Of a DNA stretch of 64,000 nucleotides, positions 27,171 to 34,722 are shown one piece after another. Position 1 is the stretch's first letter, and every line of letters starts with the position of its first letter. The notes under the pieces were generated by a model, which had not been told where the DNA came from, did not search any database, and saw only the letters and a list, made by a program, of their open reading frames with translations. The position numbers and the translations under genes are program-made. This DNA is from Lactobacillus sp. ESL0791 (GTDB taxonomy: Bacteria; Bacillota; Bacilli; Lactobacillales; Lactobacillaceae), in assembly GCF_029433255.1 (NCBI RefSeq), contig NZ_JAQTHU010000001.1, positions 930,001 to 994,000 of the forward strand. Direction: 5' to 3'.

Positions 27171-28045
27171 AAATAATTCAGACACCGGTTTTAACGGGCG
27201 CTGAACAACATGATGTCAAAATGTTAATGCAACAAATTCACCAACATGACCAGACCTACCGCGACCCGTATTTGAGCAATCAATTTAATTATTTCTCAGA
27301 AATGCCTGCCTTTATCCTTGCGTATGAAGGCACCCTTTTGATTGGCCTAGCGGTGATTTATGCGGATGAAAAGCCACATGAGGAAGTAGAAGTTTTCGTT
27401 GAAGTTTTACCCGAAAGACGCAGGCAGGGAATTGCAAAAAAATTAATCAGGCTGGTTAAAAAAATCTTAGCTGAATACGGGTACTACGATATTTTTTATC
27501 TGTCTGAGCAAAATTTTTTAAGGCAAAGTAAAAGTTTCATTGCTAACAATCACTTGGTGCCTGATCCTGCTAATTCGGCTTATTATCTGCAAACAACGAA
27601 AATTCCGCGGCTTGCGGTTGCAGCTTCATTAAAAAGGGAGTTGACTGTTGAAAAAATTAAGGAAAGTGAAATCCCTGAGGTAGTTGCAATTTATAAAGAG
27701 GTTTTTGGCGAAAGCCGTCAGGTTGCAACTAACTATGTCACGCAGGAATATCATGATTCACTGACTATAAGTTTAGTTTTAAAAAAACAGGGTAAGATCG
27801 TTGGCTATTGCAGCATTGATCTGGTTAAGGATGCCTATTTTTATGGCCTGTTTGTCGCTAAAAAGTATCAGGGACGCGGATATGGCAGTTATTTTATGCA
27901 AAAAATGATGGAATTACTGCAAGCAAAAGGGATTACGACTTTTGCTTTGGATGTCGAACTAGATAATCAGCGGGCACTGCATGCTTATCAAAAGTTGGGC
28001 TTTGAAATTAAAACAAAAATTGTTTATTTGAAAGAGAAAAAATGA
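27167..28045 (+). CDS. Double-GNAT acetyltransferase, first copy
   Basis: A 292-residue protein made of two GNAT folds. The N-terminal half (about 1-145) contains ERRRQGIAKKLI and the C-terminal half (about 155-292) contains YQGRGYGSYFMQKM; both are acetyl-CoA-binding R/Q-x-x-G-x-G/A motifs. GNATs transfer acetyl groups to amines; the acceptor here is unknown. It is coupled to recN by ATGA. The same gene, apparently identical base for base, appears at 31779-32657. Probably only one copy is real. Confidence 0.8.
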   Translation: MKIIQTPVLTGAEQHDVKMLMQQIHQHDQTYRDPYLSNQFNYFSEMPAFILAYEGTLLIGLAVIYADEKPHEEVEVFVEVLPERRRQGIAKKLIRLVKKILAEYGYYDIFYLSEQNFLRQSKSFIANNHLVPDPANSAYYLQTTKIPRLAVAASLKRELTVEKIKESEIPEVVAIYKEVFGESRQVATNYVTQEYHDSLTISLVLKKQGKIVGYCSIDLVKDAYFYGLFVAKKYQGRGYGSYFMQKMMELLQAKGITTFALDVELDNQRALHAYQKLGFEIKTKIVYLKEKK

Positions 28046-28677
28046 CTAAACAAGAAATAGGAATAACTGCAACTGCTAATTTGACAAATATACAGAAAAC
28101 AGAAGTAAATGAGCTGATGGAAAAAATTCATCAGCATGATGGAACCTGTAAGGATCCTTATTTGAGCAACCAATACAGTTATTTTCCGGAGATGCCGATT
28201 TTTATTTCGGCTTATGAAAGTGGGGCATTAGTTGGTTTTGTGATGATTTATGCGGATGAAAAGCCAAATGAAGAGGTCGATCTTTACGTTGAAGTTTTGC
28301 CGGAAAAGCGCAGACAGGAATAGCTAAAAGCTAGTTGTTCGAGTTTAAACAAATATTAGCTCAATATAACTATTCCAATATTTTTACATTGCTGAGCAAA
28401 ATTTTTTGAAAAAGAATGACAGCTTCTTATCTGCTAATAATTTGCGAAAAGTTGATAATGAAAGTTTAGATTATTACATGGAAACGACCAATCCTACTGT
28501 ACTTTCTAAGAATGATTCCTTAAGCGAGCTACTTATGGTTGTTAAAAAACATATTGCTAGTTTAGATTTATACACAGATTGGTCCGTTGACTCAGGAAGA
28601 AACAGATGTACGTGACACAAGGGTACAAGGATGATAAGACTCCTGTGTTGTCTTTGAAAAAGCAAGATAAGATAAAT
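28042..28677 (+). pseudogene. Broken copy of the second double-GNAT gene
   Basis: The first 91 codons match the intact gene at 32654. Near 28318 a run GGG is read as GG, the frame shifts and a TAG stops it at 28321. Further homopolymer changes follow (AAAAA to AAAA, GTT to GTTT). Inside the copy, near 28570-28605, a short piece of recN (ACACAGATTGGTCCGTTGAC) replaces GNAT sequence. This pattern looks more like read error and chimera than natural decay. Confidence 0.8.
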
Positions 28678-28709
28678 CGATCTAATGGAAAGTTTTAAAA
28701 AGAAAAATG
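28678..28709 (+). pseudogene. recN 3'-end fragment
   Basis: These 32 bases match the last codons of recN (CGATCTAATGGAAAGTTTT) up to the ATGA overlap with the GNAT gene, with one A missing. It is joined to GNAT sequence at the shared word AT(A)ATCG. Confidence 0.7.
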
Positions 28710-29302
28710 AAAATATCCAGACACCGGTTTTAACGGGCGCTGAACAACATGATGTCAAAATGCTAATGCAACAAATTCACCAACATGACCAGACCTACCG
28801 CGACCCGTATTTTGAGCAATCAATTTAATTATTTTCTCAGAAATGCCTGGGCTTTATCCTGCGTATGAAGGCACCCTTTGATTGGCCTCCAGCGGTGATT
28901 ACGCGCAATGAAAAGTCATTGATGAGGAAGTAGAAGTTTTCGTTGAAGTTTTACCCGTAAGACGGCATAACTTGCAGTAAATTAATCAGGCTCTTTATTA
29001 AAAATCTTAGCTGAATACGGGTACTACGATATTTTTTATCTGTCTGAGCAAAATTTAAGGCAAAGTAAAAGTTTCATTAATTCGGCTTATTATCTGCAAA
29101 CAACGAAAATTCCGCGGTTTGCGGTTGCAGCTTCATTAAAAGGGAGTTGACTGTTGAAAAATTAAGGAAAGTGAAATCCCTGAGGTAGCTGCATTTATAA
29201 AAGAGGTTTTTTATGAAAAGCTCGTCATGGTTGCAACTAACTATGTCACGCAGGAATATCAGGATTCACACTAAAGTTTGTTTTAAAAACAGGGTAAAAG
29301 AT
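28707..29302 (+). pseudogene. Degenerate copy of the first double-GNAT gene
   Basis: Matches 27167-27800 in order but with many small insertions, deletions and substitutions, so no long frame survives. Examples are an extra T in the TTTGAGC region, lost bases around the RRRQG motif codons and a deleted segment near 29080. It ends where rseP-like sequence starts. Confidence 0.75.
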
Positions 29303-29309
29303 CGAACAG

Positions 29310-29850
29310 CCTGTTTGTAGGTGCTGGTTTCATCTATCGGAGGGAATGGATTAACCTTAGCAATACGTAACTGAACGAAGTTGTACTTCGTTCCGCCTTT
29401 TAGCTGGTGGTGTTCAGGAGCTTTCATCCATTCAAATTGGCGATAGAGTGAAACCAGCAGCTCAAGCAGGTTTTTGAAAAATTAATGGTGTTTCTATCTC
29501 AAGTGGGATGATTTGACTAAAAATATAGGGGAAAGTCAAGTAGCTAGCCTAACTTTTGACGAGCTTAAATAACTCCGAACAAGGTGATTTTGCCCTACAT
29601 ATTAAAACAGGGTTTATGGATAAAATAAGCTACGGTTTAGTGAATCACTAAGTGCTTTACAGCGATTGTTAAGGCTTTGGGAGATTTGATCGTAAAACCT
29701 AATATCAATAAGTTGGGTGGTCCAGTTGCCATGTACCAAATGAGTGGAACAGCCCAGGCGGGTCTTTCAACAGTTGTTAAATTTATGGCAATTTTATCAA
29801 TTAATCTGGGAATTTTTAACTAATTCCAATCCCAGCTCTTGACGGGGGTA
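29310..29850 (+). pseudogene. Fragment of the site-2 protease gene rseP
   Basis: Translated pieces in shifting frames read DRVKPAAQAG, INGVSIS(S)[45 protein letters not shown] and [11 protein letters not shown]. These are the PDZ region and third membrane segment plus LDG motif of RseP/RasP intramembrane proteases. Frames break repeatedly. A full rseP is expected elsewhere in the genome, usually next to proS, whose fragments follow. Confidence 0.7.
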
Positions 29851-29963
29851 AAGGCAACTTTGAATTTTTTAATTCATTTACAAAAAAATATTGCTTCTGG
29901 TGGCCAGAATAATTTGGCAGGAAGCCGGAATGAGGTTGTTGAAGAGGCAGTTAATAATCTTTA
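29846..29963 (+). pseudogene. tlyA 3'-end fragment
   Basis: Matches 25350-25473 (GGTAAAGGCAAC onward, to the TAG stop) with several indels. It is fused to rseP exactly where both genes encode a Gly-Gly-Lys stretch, a shared GGTAAAGG-type word. Confidence 0.75.
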
Positions 29964-29974
29964 GAGAGTTATTA

Positions 29975-30345
29975 AAAAATTTCGCTGGATATTAAAAACT
30001 TTGCAATTATTAAGGCATTGAAGGTTCGCTTTCAGAGCACATCAAGGTGCTGATCAGGAAACCGGTGCCGGCAAGTCGATTATTATTGACGCCGTTTCCT
30101 CTTAATGGGTGGCCGCGGACAAAAAGAAATGATTCGCAGCGGTGAAAAAATAGCTTAGAAGTCGTGACCGGTTTGTTTTAATTAACTGGTCAGGAAAAAA
30201 ATTGCCCAAGCGATCAGTATTTTCTGCCATATTCGGACAACTCAGCTGGTAATTGCCGCGAACTCGCAAGTAAGGGCCGCAATGTTGATCGCATCAACGG
30301 ACAGCTGACAAACTTCATTAATGTGAGCGGGACTTAGGCAAATTA
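29975..30345 (+). pseudogene. recN 5'-part fragment
   Basis: Matches about 25495-25855, including the Walker A coding sequence, but the start codon is lost and many single-base deletions and insertions are present (GTTTGTTTTAATT for GTTTGTTTGAATT, for example). Confidence 0.75.
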
Positions 30346-30346
30346 C

Positions 30347-30556
30347 GATTGAAAAACGTCCACGTTATAGTCTTTTAAGGGAGCCGTGAGTTTATCATGA
30401 AAAGACGGTTACAGCTTCCATTCAAGCTATGACAGTCTAGATGAAACTTATAACGACTATAAAACAGCCTATGAAAATATCTTCAGTCGTGCCGGTCGCT
30501 AACTTTAAGGCAATTATCGGTGACTATGTGGGGCCGATAGAGGAAACCAGCATAGT
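30347..30556 (+). pseudogene. Prolyl-tRNA synthetase (proS) fragment A
   Basis: Shifted frames read [32 protein letters not shown] and FKAIIGD, the class-II core and approach to the insertion domain of bacterial ProS. Indels such as ATGAAAAGACGG for ATGAAAGACGG break it. It switches to recN at the shared word CAGGAATT. Confidence 0.7.
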
Positions 30557-30587
30557 CAGGAATTTGGCGCAAAAACAAGATATCTTG
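30557..30587 (+). pseudogene. recN internal fragment
   Basis: CAGGAATTTGGCGCAAAAAC and the following bases match recN around 26037-26066 with one extra T. Confidence 0.65.
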
Positions 30588-31228
30588 GTTAATCCTTGAT
30601 AAAAGTATGCTTCTTTAATGAGCAGAGGAAGTTCTTAACAACATTAAGGAAGATGACTCAGCTTGTTGCTGGTGGGGATACTGTGTTTATGCTGATGGTC
30701 AGAGAAATGCTGCCAACCTTGAAATGGCAACAAGTTTTTAAAAATCAAATTCATATGATGAAGAGCCTCTTGAGCTTGAAAAAGTAGCGACACCTGATGT
30801 TAAAACAATTGACGATGGCAGCCTTCTTGGACCTTCAGTTGATACAGCTGTTAAAACCTTACTTCTTGTAGCTGATGAAAAACCAGTTGTTATTCTTTTA
30901 CGCGGGGATGACGCCCGCAGTTAAACTTACTAACCACCTGGGAGATGGACTTCGTCCAGCAACAGAAGATGAAGCTGTTACATTATTTGGAGCTCACTTT
31001 GGTTCTCTTGGGAAAATTGGTCTTAAGGAAGGCACTTATGTAATTGCTGACCGTTTTTGAAACAATGCATAATGTTGTAGTTGGAGCAAATGAAACTGGC
31101 TACTATATTAATGCCAACCGTGATCGCGTTAGGTTCAGAGTATGTTGACCCCGAAAAAACCAAACAGGTGAAGTGTCACCTGATGGACGTGGAAAGAGAA
31201 AATTTGCCCGTGGTATTGCTGGAATCTT
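30588..31228 (+). pseudogene. Prolyl-tRNA synthetase (proS) fragment B
   Basis: Pieces read AANLEMATS, PLELEKVATPDVKTID, DTAVKTLLLVADEKPVVIL, RPATEDEAVTLFGAHFGSLG, LKEGTYVIADR, MHNVVVGANETGYYINANRD and then GEVSPDGRGK, in the order found in the editing insertion domain of bacterial ProS. Frameshifts occur between the pieces. Some short recN words are mixed in. Confidence 0.7.
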
Positions 31229-31782
31229 TAAAAAATCAAACAGGAACTGTCCGATCTGTTACATGGCAAAAGCACGTTTTTCGATCAGTTTTAGTGAAAG
31301 CAAAACCATTTACTAACAAGATGAAAAGCACCTGATGAAATAGTCTTCTTAATTGCTCCAAACCCAGGCGAAGAATTGCTGCCGCTGGTGAAAATAGTTT
31401 CCGGCGGTGAGCAGTCGCGGCTGATTTTCATTGAAAGCAATTTTCAGCAGAGTAGAGCCTGTGGGCACAATGATCTTTGACGAAATTGATACCGGTGTCT
31501 CTGGTCGGGTTTCGGCCGCCATTGGCGAAAAACTGCATTCAATTGGGCAGAGCAAACAGGTGATTGCGATTACCCACTCGCCTCAGGTGGCTGCGGCTGG
31601 TGATCAAAAATATCTGGTGGCTAAAACAAGTTAAAGACGGGGCAACATATACACAGATTGGTCCGTTGACTCAGGAAGAAACGGTCACGGCAATTGCTGA
31701 AATGATGGCGGGCAGCGATGTTACGGAAGCTGCCAAGCAAAATGCTACCGATCTAATGGAAAGTTTTAAAAAGAAAAAATGA
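31229..31782 (+). pseudogene. recN 3'-part fragment
   Basis: Matches 26620-27170. The first ~400 bases contain indels (GATTTTCATTG for GATTTTGGCATTG at about 31425; CTAAAACAAG for CTAAACAAG at about 31622). From about 31628 on it appears identical to the intact recN. There is no start. Confidence 0.8.
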
Positions 31783-32657
31783 AAATAATTCAGACACCGG
31801 TTTTAACGGGCGCTGAACAACATGATGTCAAAATGTTAATGCAACAAATTCACCAACATGACCAGACCTACCGCGACCCGTATTTGAGCAATCAATTTAA
31901 TTATTTCTCAGAAATGCCTGCCTTTATCCTTGCGTATGAAGGCACCCTTTTGATTGGCCTAGCGGTGATTTATGCGGATGAAAAGCCACATGAGGAAGTA
32001 GAAGTTTTCGTTGAAGTTTTACCCGAAAGACGCAGGCAGGGAATTGCAAAAAAATTAATCAGGCTGGTTAAAAAAATCTTAGCTGAATACGGGTACTACG
32101 ATATTTTTTATCTGTCTGAGCAAAATTTTTTAAGGCAAAGTAAAAGTTTCATTGCTAACAATCACTTGGTGCCTGATCCTGCTAATTCGGCTTATTATCT
32201 GCAAACAACGAAAATTCCGCGGCTTGCGGTTGCAGCTTCATTAAAAAGGGAGTTGACTGTTGAAAAAATTAAGGAAAGTGAAATCCCTGAGGTAGTTGCA
32301 ATTTATAAAGAGGTTTTTGGCGAAAGCCGTCAGGTTGCAACTAACTATGTCACGCAGGAATATCATGATTCACTGACTATAAGTTTAGTTTTAAAAAAAC
32401 AGGGTAAGATCGTTGGCTATTGCAGCATTGATCTGGTTAAGGATGCCTATTTTTATGGCCTGTTTGTCGCTAAAAAGTATCAGGGACGCGGATATGGCAG
32501 TTATTTTATGCAAAAAATGATGGAATTACTGCAAGCAAAAGGGATTACGACTTTTGCTTTGGATGTCGAACTAGATAATCAGCGGGCACTGCATGCTTAT
32601 CAAAAGTTGGGCTTTGAAATTAAAACAAAAATTGTTTATTTGAAAGAGAAAAAATGA
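31779..32657 (+). CDS. Double-GNAT acetyltransferase, second copy
   Basis: Same 292-residue product as 27167-28045, offset by 4612 bases, with no difference seen. It has two acetyl-CoA-binding motifs (RRRQGIA and YQGRGYG). If the 28.3-31.6-kb block is an artefact, this and the first copy are one gene counted twice. It overlaps the next gene by ATGA. Confidence 0.75.
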   Translation: MKIIQTPVLTGAEQHDVKMLMQQIHQHDQTYRDPYLSNQFNYFSEMPAFILAYEGTLLIGLAVIYADEKPHEEVEVFVEVLPERRRQGIAKKLIRLVKKILAEYGYYDIFYLSEQNFLRQSKSFIANNHLVPDPANSAYYLQTTKIPRLAVAASLKRELTVEKIKESEIPEVVAIYKEVFGESRQVATNYVTQEYHDSLTISLVLKKQGKIVGYCSIDLVKDAYFYGLFVAKKYQGRGYGSYFMQKMMELLQAKGITTFALDVELDNQRALHAYQKLGFEIKTKIVYLKEKK

Positions 32658-33547
32658 CTAAACAAGAAATAGGAATAACTGCAACTGCTAATTTGACAAA
32701 TATACAGAAAACAGAAGTAAATGAGCTGATGGAAAAAATTCATCAGCATGATGGAACCTGTAAGGATCCTTATTTGAGCAACCAATACAGTTATTTTCCG
32801 GAGATGCCGATTTTTATTTCGGCTTATGAAAGTGGGGCATTAGTTGGTTTTGTGATGATTTATGCGGATGAAAAGCCAAATGAAGAGGTCGATCTTTACG
32901 TTGAAGTTTTGCCGGAAAAGCGCAGACAGGGAATAGCTAAAAAGCTAGTTGTTCGAGTTAAACAAATATTAGCTCAATATAACTATTCCAATATTTTTTA
33001 CATTGCTGAGCAAAATTTTTTGAAAAAGAATGACAGCTTCTTATCTGCTAATAATTTGGAAGTTGATAATGAAAGTTTAGATTATTACATGGAAACGACC
33101 AATCCTACTGTACTTTCTAAGAATGATTCCTTAAGCGAGCTACTTATGGTTGTTAAAATGGCCGAACAGGATATTGCTAAAGTAGTTAATATTTATAGTG
33201 AAGCTTTTGGTGAAAGTCAGGAAGCTTCACAGATGTACGTGACACAAGGGTACAAGGATGATAAGACTCTGTGTTTTCTTTTGAAAAAGCAAGATAAGAT
33301 AATCGGCTATTGCTGTGTTGATTGTAGCAAAACAGCATATTTTTATGGTCTGTTTATCGCCAAAGGCTACCGGGGTCAAGGCTATGGTACTTATTTTATT
33401 AAGAAAATGATGGAATTATTGCAAGGGAGGGGAGTTAAAGTTTTTGCTTTAGATGTTGAACTTAATAATCCCGCTGCCGTGCAAACTTATCAAAATGCAG
33501 GTTTCAAAATTAAATCAGAAGTAGTTTATTTGAAGGAGAAAAAATGA
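32654..33547 (+). CDS. Double-GNAT acetyltransferase, paralogue (intact)
   Basis: A 297-residue paralogue of the preceding gene with the same plan. A shared opening IHQHD.T..DPYLSNQ..YF.EMP is followed by an N-domain motif KRRQGIAKKL and a C-domain motif YRGQGYGTYFIKKMMELL. The two proteins probably arose by gene duplication and now differ substantially. Acceptor unknown; such two-domain GNATs can use one half for catalysis. It is translationally coupled to its neighbour and ends four bases before the ASCH gene. Confidence 0.85.
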   Translation: MTKQEIGITATANLTNIQKTEVNELMEKIHQHDGTCKDPYLSNQYSYFPEMPIFISAYESGALVGFVMIYADEKPNEEVDLYVEVLPEKRRQGIAKKLVVRVKQILAQYNYSNIFYIAEQNFLKKNDSFLSANNLEVDNESLDYYMETTNPTVLSKNDSLSELLMVVKMAEQDIAKVVNIYSEAFGESQEASQMYVTQGYKDDKTLCFLLKKQDKIIGYCCVDCSKTAYFYGLFIAKGYRGQGYGTYFIKKMMELLQGRGVKVFALDVELNNPAAVQTYQNAGFKIKSEVVYLKEKK

Positions 33548-33550
33548 CCA

Positions 33551-34000
33551 ATGACTAAGGAAAATACAATCGAAAAATTTTGGCAAGATTTTTGTGCCAA
33601 AAGAAAAATTAATACCGAATTGCTTGATGAGGCCTTTGCCTTTGGCGCCGGTAAGGAAATGGCAGATGAATTGAGCAGTTTAGTTGATCACAAGATCAAA
33701 ACTGCAACCACCAGTATTTATGTTCCTGATGAGAGTTCTTCGCAGGTAGGAAAGTACTGCATCGTTCTTGATGGCAGCAGTAATCCGGTGTGCGTGATTC
33801 AAAATAAGGTTTACGAAGTGATGCCGTTTAAGCAGGTTTCGGCGGAACACGCTTATCATGAAGGCGAGGGGGATCGCACTTATGATTATTGGCACAAGGC
33901 TCATGTGGATTTCTTTACTAAGGAATGTGCCGAAGAAGGAATGGAGGAATTTACAGATGAGACGTTAGTTGTCTGTGAAGTTTTTACTAAAGTTGAATAG
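33551..34000 (+). CDS. ASCH-domain protein
   Basis: A 149-residue soluble protein that matches the ASCH domain over its length: FWQDFC near the start, GKEMADELSSLV, the basic KTATTS signature, VGKYCIVLDGSSNPVCVIQNKVYEVMPF split over two strands, then HAYHEGEGDRTYDYW and the end VVCEVFTKVE. ASCH domains are PUA-like and thought to bind RNA or modified nucleosides. AAGGAG lies 12 bases before the ATG. An overlapping ATG at the previous stop codon opens only four codons. Confidence 0.85.
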   Translation: MTKENTIEKFWQDFCAKRKINTELLDEAFAFGAGKEMADELSSLVDHKIKTATTSIYVPDESSSQVGKYCIVLDGSSNPVCVIQNKVYEVMPFKQVSAEHAYHEGEGDRTYDYWHKAHVDFFTKECAEEGMEEFTDETLVVCEVFTKVE

Positions 34001-34006
34001 AATTAC

Positions 34007-34047
34007 AAAAGGGTGAATTCAAAATATGATCTGAGCTCACCCTTTTT
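34007..34047. terminator. Bidirectional terminator
   Basis: AAAAGGGTGA and TCACCCTTTTT pair around a ~20-base loop between the convergent ASCH and pgmB-like genes. Both flanks provide T runs for their strand. Confidence 0.8.
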
Positions 34048-34059
34048 GATAGAGATTTT

Positions 34060-34722
34060 TTATTTTTTCCAATTATTCCAAGCTTGATTAATTTTTGTAT
34101 AACTTATTTTGGCAGTGTCGGAAAACAGTAATTTAGCAGCATCTAAGTCATCTTTTTTTCCAATTCCAACCGAAAATGCACCAGATAAATTAATTGCGGT
34201 AATACCTGCAACTGAATCCTCAATACCGATGCAGTCTGTGACTGGAACATCAATTGCTTTAGCAGCAGCTATAAAGATATCAGGAGCGGGTTTACCAGCA
34301 GAGATTTTGCCGGGATCGGCGATGGCGTCAAATTTGTCGCTTAAATGCAATTTTTTAAGAATAAATGGTCCGTTTAGACTGGCTGAAGCCAGTGACAGCT
34401 TGATTTGCCTGAATTTTAGATCAGCAATGAATTGTGTAATTCCGGGCAAAATATCTTTTTTGGTTAGATTAGACAGCAAACTTTGGTAGAATTTATTTTT
34501 TTCAATTGTCAGTTGCGTAAATCTTTCCGGTGAAACCTTAATTTTTAAATAACCTAAAATAATGCGAAGCGAATCTTCACGGCTGACCCCCTTAGTTTGC
34601 TTTTCTAATTCATCAGGTAAATTACGATTAAAATTATCTTTAATTAATTTGCGCCAAGCTTGAAAATGATAAGTGGAAGTGTCGGCAATTACGCCATCTA
34701 AATCAAACAGTACGCCTTTCAT
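34060..34722 (-). CDS. pgmB: Beta-phosphoglucomutase-like HAD phosphatase
   Basis: A 220-residue HAD-superfamily enzyme. Motif I FDLDGVIADT supplies the two catalytic Asp residues and the typical T. Motif II is LASAS, motif III includes GKPAPDIF, and motif IV is GIEDSVAGI. Subfamily features (TKGVSREDSL cap, LNGPFILKKL) fit beta-phosphoglucomutase, which converts beta-glucose-1-phosphate to glucose-6-phosphate. AGGAGA precedes the ATG inside the end of the rhamnosidase gene (20-base overlap). No glycoside phosphorylase that would make its usual substrate is in this locus, so another sugar phosphate is possible. Confidence 0.85.
   Translation of the reverse strand: MKGVLFDLDGVIADTSTYHFQAWRKLIKDNFNRNLPDELEKQTKGVSREDSLRIILGYLKIKVSPERFTQLTIEKNKFYQSLLSNLTKKDILPGITQFIADLKFRQIKLSLASASLNGPFILKKLHLSDKFDAIADPGKISAGKPAPDIFIAAAKAIDVPVTDCIGIEDSVAGITAINLSGAFSVGIGKKDDLDAAKLLFSDTAKISYTKINQAWNNWKK

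Larger units (their letters stand above)
28300..31630. other. Scrambled chimeric block, probable assembly artefact
   Basis: The block is a mosaic of fragments from tlyA, recN and the two GNAT genes, plus rseP and proS fragments that belong elsewhere. Every fragment carries frequent small indels, many in homopolymers. Fragment switches happen at short shared words. It lies between two copies of a 1.3-kb repeat (27016-28318 and 31628-32930, offset 4612) that appear identical. Error-rich unpolished long reads joined into a contig would explain all of this; a true multi-step rearrangement is less likely. Confidence 0.75.

Noticed and set aside
28300..31630. A diversity-generating or recombination cassette system
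   Set aside because: There is no reverse transcriptase, recombinase, ordered repeat or open reading frame. The indels are unordered and destroy every frame.
27167..33547. Genuine expansion of GNAT genes to four copies
   Set aside because: Two copies look identical and one is wrecked by homopolymer-type indels beside a chimeric block. A single recN-GNAT1-GNAT2 locus plus an assembly error explains this better.
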